In this document: positions 1-4,517 of the stretch, in pieces | Layout: the number at the start of each line of letters is the position of its first letter | Numbering within the stretch: the first letter of the stretch is position 1 | From: Anaerolineae bacterium | GTDB lineage: Bacteria; Chloroflexota; Anaerolineae; JACIWP01 | DNA length: 12,428 bases | Assembly: GCA_014360855.1 (NCBI GenBank) | Contig: JACIWP010000065.1 | Span: 1 to 12,428 of the forward strand | Direction of reading: 5' to 3' | The notes under the pieces: model-generated | What the model was told of the DNA's origin: nothing | What the model saw: the letters and a program-made list of their open reading frames with translations, nothing else | The model's database searches: none | Position numbers and translations under genes: made by a program

Positions 1-303
1 TCCTGGTACGTGGTGCGCAACACCCCGGGCGTGACCGGCTTTGTGGGCACCGGCAACAAGCCCACCCCGCTGAGCCAGGAAGAGGTGGACCGCATCCTGA
101 AGCGCATCCAGGCCCAGGCTCCCAAGATCCGCGTCAGCTTCCGCGTGGGCCAGAAGGTGCGCATCATTGACGGCCCCTTCACCGATTTCGTCGGCACGGT
201 GGACGAGGTGGATGAGAGCAAGGGCAAGGTCAAAGTACTGGTCTCGTTCTTTGGGCGGGAGACCCCCATTGAGCTGGACTTCCTGCAGGTAGAGAAGGTC
301 TAA
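1..303 (+). CDS. nusG: Transcription termination/antitermination factor NusG, C-terminal part (5' end outside window)
   Basis: NusG binds RNA polymerase through its N-terminal NGN domain and contacts Rho or ribosomal protein S10 through its C-terminal KOW domain. The visible 100 residues enter in the NGN domain at the family-typical stretch WYVVRNTPGVTGFVG. A Ser/Glu-rich linker (LSQEEVDRIL) follows, then a KOW domain starting near FRVGQKVRIIDGPFTDFVGT and ending DFLQVEKV just before the TAA stop. The reading frame is open from base 1, so the start codon lies upstream of the window. The gene sits 48 nt before rplK, the common nusG-rplKAJL order. Nothing in the visible half looks broken. Identification is firm. 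Confidence 0.97.
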   Translation, partial: SWYVVRNTPGVTGFVGTGNKPTPLSQEEVDRILKRIQAQAPKIRVSFRVGQKVRIIDGPFTDFVGTVDEVDESKGKVKVLVSFFGRETPIELDFLQVEKV

Positions 304-315
304 CCGCACGCGGTT

Positions 316-327
316 GACATCGATGTC
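316..327. repeat. Perfect 12-bp palindrome in the nusG-rplK spacer
   Basis: GACATCGATGTC is a perfect inverted repeat, preceded by a possible 4-bp hairpin (303-306 with 311-314). It lies in the short spacer before rplK. In many bacteria L1 represses the L11 operon by binding the mRNA leader near this point, but I could not match these bases to the known L1 target fold. It may be chance. Confidence 0.25.
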
Positions 328-351
328 TCTTTGAGAGCACGGAGAGCGAAC

Positions 352-777
352 ATGGCGAAGAAAGTCAAAGCAATTGTGAAACTGCAGATTCCCGCCGGCA
401 AGGCCAACCCGGCACCCCCTGTAGGCCCGGCCCTCGGCCAACATGGGGTCAACATCATGGCCTTCTGCAAGGAATACAATGCCCGCACCGCCTCCATGGC
501 GGGAAGCATTGTGCCGGTGGAAATCACCATCTATCAGGATAACTCGTTTACCTTTGTGCTGAAGACCGCACCGACGGCCGACCTTCTGCGCAAAGCCGCC
601 GGCATCGAGAAAGGCTCCGGCCAGCCCAATCGGGTCAAGGTCGGCAAGGTCACGCGCGCCCAGATCCGCGAGATCGCCGAGATCAAGATGCGCGACCTGA
701 ACACCACGGACCTGGAAGCGGCCATGCGCATGGTGGAAGGCACGGCGCGCAGTATGGGCATCACTATCGTTGACTGA
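352..777 (+). CDS. rplK: 50S ribosomal protein L11
   Basis: L11 binds the GTPase-associated region of 23S rRNA at the base of the L7/L12 stalk. The product is 141 aa, the usual bacterial length. The N-terminal domain begins MAKKVKAIVKLQIPAGKANP and carries the conserved PPVGPALGQHGVNIMAFC stretch. The C-terminal RNA-binding domain contains GSGQPNRVKVGKVTRAQ and ends MGITIVD. I chose the ATG at 352, with GGAGAG at 341-346 at 5 nt spacing. An in-frame TTG at 331 would add seven residues (MRARRAN) not found in L11. The gene is followed after 86 nt by rplA and is presumably cotranscribed with nusG. Identification is firm. Confidence 0.99.
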   Translation: MAKKVKAIVKLQIPAGKANPAPPVGPALGQHGVNIMAFCKEYNARTASMAGSIVPVEITIYQDNSFTFVLKTAPTADLLRKAAGIEKGSGQPNRVKVGKVTRAQIREIAEIKMRDLNTTDLEAAMRMVEGTARSMGITIVD

Positions 778-781
778 CAAG

Positions 782-836
782 CACAGCCATGTGCCGGCGT
801 CCGCGGGATGCCGGCTGTGGGAGGGGAGCAGTCCCC
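782..836 (+). promoter_or_regulatory. Structured rplK-rplA spacer with two hairpins, one having an alternative pairing
   Basis: Bases 793-802 can pair with 806-815 (10 bp including one G-T, loop GCG). A second hairpin pairs 823-827 with 832-836 around a GCAG loop. The right arm of the first hairpin can instead pair further out, 782-788 (CACAGCC) with 813-819 (GGCTGTG), so two folds compete. The structure ends 15 nt before the rplA ribosome-binding site GGAGG (851-855). A role in L1 feedback or processing is inference. The fold was drawn by hand and no energy was computed. Confidence 0.4.
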
Positions 837-863
837 GCCAATACCACTGTGGAGGAAGCATAC

Positions 864-1580
864 ATGCCAAAGCACGGGAAAAAGTATCTCGAAGCCGCCA
901 AACTGGTAGATCGTCAGAAAGAGTATTCGCCGCGCGAAGCGCTGGAGCTGGTGAAGAAGACCCACTACGCCAATTTTGACGGCACCGTGGAACTTCACCT
1001 GCGCACCGGCCTTGACCCGCGCCATGCCGATCAGCAGATTCGCGGTGTGGTCCTTCTGCCGCGCGGCCTGGGAAAGCAGGTGCGCGTGCTGGTCTTCGCC
1101 GAAGGCGAGGCCGCCCGCATCGCCCAGGAAGCCGGCGCCGATTACGTCGGCACCGACGAGTACATTGAGAAAATTCAAAACGGCTGGCTGGATTTTGATG
1201 TGGCCGTGGCGGTCCCGCAGGTCATGGGCAAGGTCGGCCGGCTGGGTAAAATCCTCGGCCCGCGCGGCCTCATGCCCAGCCCGAAGGCCGGCACCATCGT
1301 CCCGCAGGAGGACCTGCCCCGGGTGCTCAACGAACTGCGCCTGGGCCGCGTCGAATACCGCGTGGACAAGACGGCCAACATCCATGTTCCCATCGGCAAG
1401 GTCTCGTTCCCAGTGGAGCATTTGCTGGACAATATGGCCGCAGTCATGGACGCCATCGTGCGCGCCAAGCCGGCCAGTGTCAAAGGGCAGTATATCCGTC
1501 GGGTGACCGTTGCCAGCAGTATGGGGCCTGGCATCAAAGTGAACGTCAACGAAGCCATGGCCTTGAAGCCGTCGCTGTAA
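864..1580 (+). CDS. rplA: 50S ribosomal protein L1
   Basis: L1 forms the mobile stalk at the E site of the large subunit and in many bacteria represses its own operon by binding the mRNA. The product is 238 aa, close to the family norm. It begins MPKHGKKYLEAAKLVDRQ and has the conserved FDGTVELHLRTGLDPRHADQ region (residues 38-57). The L1 signature around GRLGKILGPRGLMPSPKAG lies at residues 125-143, and the C-terminal SSMGPGIKVNV lies at 218-228. The ATG at 864 follows GGAGG at 851-855 with 8 nt spacing. The frame stays open back to an ATG at 789, but that would add 25 residues unlike L1. Identification is firm. Confidence 0.99.
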   Translation: MPKHGKKYLEAAKLVDRQKEYSPREALELVKKTHYANFDGTVELHLRTGLDPRHADQQIRGVVLLPRGLGKQVRVLVFAEGEAARIAQEAGADYVGTDEYIEKIQNGWLDFDVAVAVPQVMGKVGRLGKILGPRGLMPSPKAGTIVPQEDLPRVLNELRLGRVEYRVDKTANIHVPIGKVSFPVEHLLDNMAAVMDAIVRAKPASVKGQYIRRVTVASSMGPGIKVNVNEAMALKPSL

Positions 1581-1610
1581 GGTTGCGTTTCTGACAACCG
1601 CATATTTCCT

Positions 1611-1701
1611 GCCGTACCGCAGACAGCAGGTGCATACGCTGAAACCCATGGGGGCCTGCCGAGGTAGGGCCGAGCATATATCATCGTGAGATGAACCCTC
1701 G
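1611..1701 (+). promoter_or_regulatory. Ribosomal protein L10 leader (cis-acting mRNA structure)
   Basis: The strand GCAGACAGCAGGTGC (1619-1633) and the strand GGCCTGCCGAGGT (1653-1665) match what I recall of the L10-leader consensus. The hand fold gives an outer helix 1611-1618 with 1663-1670 (one G-G mismatch). Inside is an asymmetric loop, GCAGACA opposite CGA, in the position of the L10-binding kink-turn, then an inner helix 1626-1630 with 1655-1659. Downstream, 1671-1674 can pair with 1698-1701 around a small hairpin 1681-1685/1690-1694 capped by GTGA. In Bacillus the L10-L12 complex binds this RNA to lower rplJL transcription. The terminator placed directly downstream supports the same mechanism here. 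Confidence 0.85.
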
Positions 1702-1738
1702 CGCCTTTGCCGCGGCATGTCCCGGCAAAGGCGTTTTT
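1702..1738 (+). terminator. Intrinsic terminator / attenuator upstream of rplJ
   Basis: Bases 1702-1712 pair with 1723-1733 (11 bp, core CGCCTTTGCC with GGCAAAGGCG), followed at once by TTTTT and then GTT. This is a textbook Rho-independent terminator placed inside the operon, 94 nt before the rplJ start. Its position right after the L10 leader argues for conditional attenuation rather than a plain end of the rplKA transcript. Bases 1626-1633 of the leader could pair with 1701-1710 and open the terminator. Confidence 0.85.
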
Positions 1739-1814
1739 GTTGGGGGCCGGCGGGAGCGAGCCAGCAGTTCACCCCACGCTCGTGGGCACGTAACGATAGG
1801 AACGGATGAAACTG

Positions 1815-1826
1815 AAAGGAGGTGAT
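1815..1826 (+). promoter_or_regulatory. Full-length Shine-Dalgarno sequence of rplJ
   Basis: AAAGGAGGTGAT is complementary over all 12 bases to the usual bacterial 16S rRNA 3' end and stops 5 nt before the TTG start codon at 1832. It is much longer than the sites of the neighbouring genes (GGAGAG for rplK; GGAGG for rplA and rplL). It supports the non-ATG start and may balance a weak initiation codon. Confidence 0.85.
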
Positions 1827-1831
1827 AGCCC

Positions 1832-2356
1832 TTGCCGCTAACACGTGAGAAGAAAGAGCAGATGGTGGCGGAGTATGTCCGCCTGTTTTCCAACAGCCAG
1901 GCGCTGGTCGTGGTGGACTACCGCGGTCTGCCGATGAAGGTCATCAACAAACTGCGCGCTGACATCCGGCCGGCCGGCAGTAAGTTCATGGTGGTCAAGA
2001 ACACCCTGGCGCGCATCGCTCTCCAGCAGGCCGGCTTGGCTGTCCCGCAGGACCTGCTGAAAGGGACGACCGCGATCACCGTATGCGGCCCAGACGTGGC
2101 CGCGACGGTGAAGGCCCTCAAGGCCGTCGCCCAGGATACCAAGGTCCTGCAGATCAAAGGCGCCATCCTGGGACGCAGTGTGCTGGATGCCGCCGGCGCG
2201 GAAGCCCTGGCCGACCTGCCGCCGCGCGAGGTTCTGCTGGCGCAGGTGGTGGGTGCCATCCAGGCGCCGCTCAGCGGCCTGGTTACCGTCCTGTCCGCGC
2301 CCATGCGCGGCCTGGTCACTGTGCTGAAGGCGTACGCCGACAAGAAGGCGGCGTAA
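1832..2356 (+). CDS. rplJ: 50S ribosomal protein L10, TTG start
   Basis: L10 is the stalk base that holds L7/L12 dimers on L11-bound 23S rRNA, and in complex with L12 it represses its own operon. The product is 174 aa. It starts MPLTREKKEQMVAEY, carries VVVDYRGL at 26-33 and VVKNTLARIA at 54-63, and has LADLPPREVLLAQVVGA at 126-142. The C-terminal helix that binds L12 contains GLVTVL twice (149-154 and 160-165). The start is TTG at 1832. No in-frame ATG or GTG lies just upstream, and the strong ribosome-binding site at 1815-1826 fits only this codon. The L10 leader and attenuator precede it, and rplL follows after 55 nt. Confidence 0.98.
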   Translation: MPLTREKKEQMVAEYVRLFSNSQALVVVDYRGLPMKVINKLRADIRPAGSKFMVVKNTLARIALQQAGLAVPQDLLKGTTAITVCGPDVAATVKALKAVAQDTKVLQIKGAILGRSVLDAAGAEALADLPPREVLLAQVVGAIQAPLSGLVTVLSAPMRGLVTVLKAYADKKAA

Positions 2357-2411
2357 CGCCGGCAGTGTATCGTCGAAACACAACCCATTACATATCAACT
2401 GGAGGAGCAAA

Positions 2412-2792
2412 ATGACCAAAGAGGAAATTATTGAAGCGATCGCCAATATGAGCGTGCTGGAACTGGCCGAGCTGGTCAAGGCGCTGGAAGAGAAGTTCGG
2501 TGTGAGCGCCGCCGTGCCGATGATGGCCGCCATGCCCGCGGCCGGCGCCGCCGAAGCGGCCGCCCCGGCCGAGGAAGAGAAGACCGAGTTCGACGTCATC
2601 CTCAAGGAAGTGGGCGCCAAGAAGATCCAGGTCATCAAGGTCGTGCGCGAGCTCACGAACCTGGGCCTGAAAGAGGCCAAGGACCTGGTGGACAGCGCGC
2701 CGGCCAAGGTGCTGGAAGCCGTCTCCAAAGAGACCGCAGAGCAGGCCAAGGCTAAGCTCGAGGCGGAAGGCGCTACCGTCGAGATCAAGTAA
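2412..2792 (+). CDS. rplL: 50S ribosomal protein L7/L12
   Basis: L7/L12 forms the flexible stalk that recruits translational GTPases. The product is 126 aa. The N-terminal dimerisation helices are about residues 1-32 (MTKEEIIEAIANMSVLELAE). An Ala/Pro-rich hinge covers about 33-54. The C-terminal domain from about 57 on contains FDVILKEVGAKKIQVIKVVR, then LGLKEAKDLVDSAP, and ends EGATVEIK. GGAGG at 2401-2405 precedes the ATG with 6 nt spacing. It is the last gene of the ribosomal block and is followed by a strong hairpin. No rpoB follows within the window, because the next genes run on the other strand. Confidence 0.99.
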   Translation: MTKEEIIEAIANMSVLELAELVKALEEKFGVSAAVPMMAAMPAAGAAEAAAPAEEEKTEFDVILKEVGAKKIQVIKVVRELTNLGLKEAKDLVDSAPAKVLEAVSKETAEQAKAKLEAEGATVEIK

Positions 2793-2825
2793 TCCGCATC
2801 CGACCCTCTGTCTGTGCCCACACGG

Positions 2826-2860
2826 CGAGGCCGTCCCCATATGGGGACGGCCTCGTGTCT
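2826..2860. terminator. Shared hairpin between convergent rplL and nadE
   Basis: Bases 2826-2838 pair perfectly with 2843-2855 (13 bp, loop ATAT; the centre reads CCCCATATGGGG). Downstream on the + strand comes TGTCTTGT, only a weak T-tract. On the - strand no T-run follows. The hairpin lies 33 nt after the rplL stop and 7 nt beyond the nadE stop, so it probably ends or protects both converging transcripts. Confidence 0.7.
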
Positions 2861-2862
2861 TG

Positions 2863-3681
2863 TCAGCGCCTGGGAAATGCCTCGGGCGGCAGTTTCGCCA
2901 CCAGAGGAAGCCGGCGCTTGAACTCCGTGGCCTGCACGCGCTGCCACATCCCCTGCACCAGCGCCGGCGGCAGGCCGCGCTGCACCGCTTCCTCCGTGCT
3001 CAGCCCACAGTCAATCAGAAGATATAGCGCGCGGTCCATGTCGGCATAGGTGAAGCCCAGCTCGCCCTCGTCGGTCTGGCCCGGCCACAGGTCTGCCGTC
3101 GGCGGCTTGGCGATGATCTGCGCCGGCACCCCCATGGCCCTGGCCAACTGCCGCACCTGCGTCTTGTACAGGTCCCCCAGCGGGTTCAGCGCACAGGCCA
3201 TATCGCCGTACAGTGTGCCGTAGCCCAGCCACCACTCGGTCTTGTTGCTCGAGCCAACCACCAATCCCTGCCAGATTTCCGAATGGTCGTATAACACGAT
3301 CATGCGGGCGCGCGCCATGACGTTGCCGCGCCGGCGCGCCGGCATATCCGGAAACTGCTCCAGGTAGGGATCCACCATCGGGGTGATCTCCACCGTCTTC
3401 AGCGTCACGCCCAGCATCTCCGCCACCTGCCGGGCGTCGGCAAAGTGGACCGGGTTCGAGGTGCGGTAGGGTATCCACAGCGCCAACACGTTCTCGGCGC
3501 CAATGGCCTCGGCCGTCAGGAAACAGGACAGGGAGGAGTCAATACCGCCGGAAAGGCCGATCACCGCGCGCCCGAAGCCAGCGCGCTGAAGCTGATCGCG
3601 GATCCATGCGGTGAGATGCCGGCGCACCAGCTCCACATCCAGCTCTAACGCCGCGTCAATGTCGTGCCATGGATCTTCCAT
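2863..3681 (-). CDS. nadE: NH3-dependent NAD(+) synthetase
   Basis: NadE makes NAD from deamido-NAD, ATP and ammonia, the last step of NAD synthesis, in the cytoplasm. The product is 272 aa. The ATP-pyrophosphatase P-loop is SGGIDSS at 44-50. Other conserved segments are RGNVMARARMIVLYD (118-132), GSSNKTEWWLGYGTLYGD (143-160), KPPTADLWPGQTDEGELG (192-209) and the C-terminal KRRLP (255-259). There is no glutaminase (nitrilase) domain, so ammonia is the likely nitrogen donor. ATG at 3681 is preceded by AGGAGG (3692-3697 on this strand) with 10 nt spacing. It is the last gene of the operon, 33 nt after the lgt-like gene. The link to those genes is probably by position rather than function. Confidence 0.95.
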   Translation of the reverse strand: MEDPWHDIDAALELDVELVRRHLTAWIRDQLQRAGFGRAVIGLSGGIDSSLSCFLTAEAIGAENVLALWIPYRTSNPVHFADARQVAEMLGVTLKTVEITPMVDPYLEQFPDMPARRRGNVMARARMIVLYDHSEIWQGLVVGSSNKTEWWLGYGTLYGDMACALNPLGDLYKTQVRQLARAMGVPAQIIAKPPTADLWPGQTDEGELGFTYADMDRALYLLIDCGLSTEEAVQRGLPPALVQGMWQRVQATEFKRRLPLVAKLPPEAFPRR

Positions 3682-3714
3682 GAGAAAAGAGCCTCCTGAA
3701 ACACACGCTGAAGT

Positions 3715-4512
3715 TTATGGGTTGGGAAAAGCCTCTTCCGGCGGGGAGAGGTCCGGGGAGGAGGAAGCCGGCTGGCGCCCTTTGCTCCAGGACACCAGCA
3801 GGGCCAGGCCGGCCAGGAACAGCAGAAGGTCCAGCCACTGTGTCAGGCGCAGAGCACCCAGGTACGGCACCTCATCGCCGCGCCAGAACTCCAGCACGAA
3901 CTGGCCGCCGAAGTAGCCGATGAGGTACAACGCGGTGGGAAGGCCGGCGCGCTGGCGGAAGGGTGCCCAGAGCAGGATGCCCAGGAGCAGAAGGCTTTGC
4001 CCTATGCCGAACCACTGCGTGGGAAAGCGCCGCGCCACGACCCCGTAGATGTCCGGGGCGCGCAGGTAGAGCGCTCCCCGGCCGGCTTCACCGTAGGCAC
4101 AACCGCCGGCCAGACAGGCCAGCCAGCCGAAGACACCCCCCAGCGCCAGGGCAGGACAGAGGAGGTCAGCCCACTGCCAGATGGGCCGGCGGCCGGCGGC
4201 CGACCATATCAACAGGGCGACACCGCCGCCGATGAACGCCCCATGAAACGAGATGCCGCCCCGCCAAATGGCCAGGCTTTCCAAAGGATGCTGAGAGAAA
4301 TAGGCTAGGTTAAAAAGAACATACAGCAGACGTCCCCCCAACAGTCCGCCGGTGAGCACGATGCTGAGAACGTCCATCAGCGCCGGTGGAGAGAGGCCGC
4401 GGCGCCGGCCCAGCCACCAGGTCATCAGCAGTCCCAGCAGTAGGCCGGCGTCTACCAGCACGGTGTAGGTGTAGATCGGGCGGCTCCCGATATGAAACAG
4501 CACGGTGGGCAT
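3715..4512 (-). CDS. lgt: Lgt-family membrane protein (prolipoprotein diacylglyceryl transferase homologue, atypical active site)
   Basis: Lgt transfers diacylglyceryl from phosphatidylglycerol to the lipobox cysteine of prolipoproteins at the cytoplasmic membrane. The product is 265 aa with about seven hydrophobic segments. Family marks seen are GGRLLYVLFN (59-68), WRGGISFHGAFIGGG (83-97, with the conserved His at 90), PTQ at 164-166 and EFWRGDE (208-214). Where canonical Lgt has G-R-x-[GA]-N-F-x-N-x-E-x-x-G, this protein reads GWLACLAGGCAYG (129-141), so the Arg, both Asn and the Glu are absent. The Glu that usually follows PSQLY is also missing. It may be a working variant, as cysteine-containing versions exist in other phyla, or a paralogue with another substrate. 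It starts 5 nt after the upstream stop, suggesting translational coupling. The tail from about 246 is Ser/Pro-rich. Confidence 0.8.
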   Translation of the reverse strand: MPTVLFHIGSRPIYTYTVLVDAGLLLGLLMTWWLGRRRGLSPPALMDVLSIVLTGGLLGGRLLYVLFNLAYFSQHPLESLAIWRGGISFHGAFIGGGVALLIWSAAGRRPIWQWADLLCPALALGGVFGWLACLAGGCAYGEAGRGALYLRAPDIYGVVARRFPTQWFGIGQSLLLLGILLWAPFRQRAGLPTALYLIGYFGGQFVLEFWRGDEVPYLGALRLTQWLDLLLFLAGLALLVSWSKGRQPASSSPDLSPPEEAFPNP

Positions 4513-4517
4513 GGGTG

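Noticed and set aside
314..342. TTGACA at 314-319 as a promoter for rplK
   Set aside because: No -10-like hexamer stands at 16-18 nt (337-342 reads AGCACG), so the box is probably chance.
789..863. N-terminal extension of L1 from an ATG at 789
   Set aside because: The 25 extra residues are unlike L1, no ribosome-binding site precedes 789, and the ATG at 864 has GGAGG at the right distance.
1745..1800. Second regulatory hairpin between the terminator and rplJ (1773-1777 with 1782-1786)
   Set aside because: Only 5 bp, with several alternative pairings nearby. Not enough to call a separate element.
534..1844. 436-residue open frame on the - strand across rplK, rplA and the L10 leader
   Set aside because: It lies opposite firmly identified ribosomal protein genes and a structured leader. 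The translation has no family features.
1838..2947. 369-residue open frame on the - strand across rplJ, rplL and the end of nadE
   Set aside because: It is opposite two certain genes, crosses the shared terminator hairpin and has low-complexity Ser/Ala stretches expected of a shadow frame.
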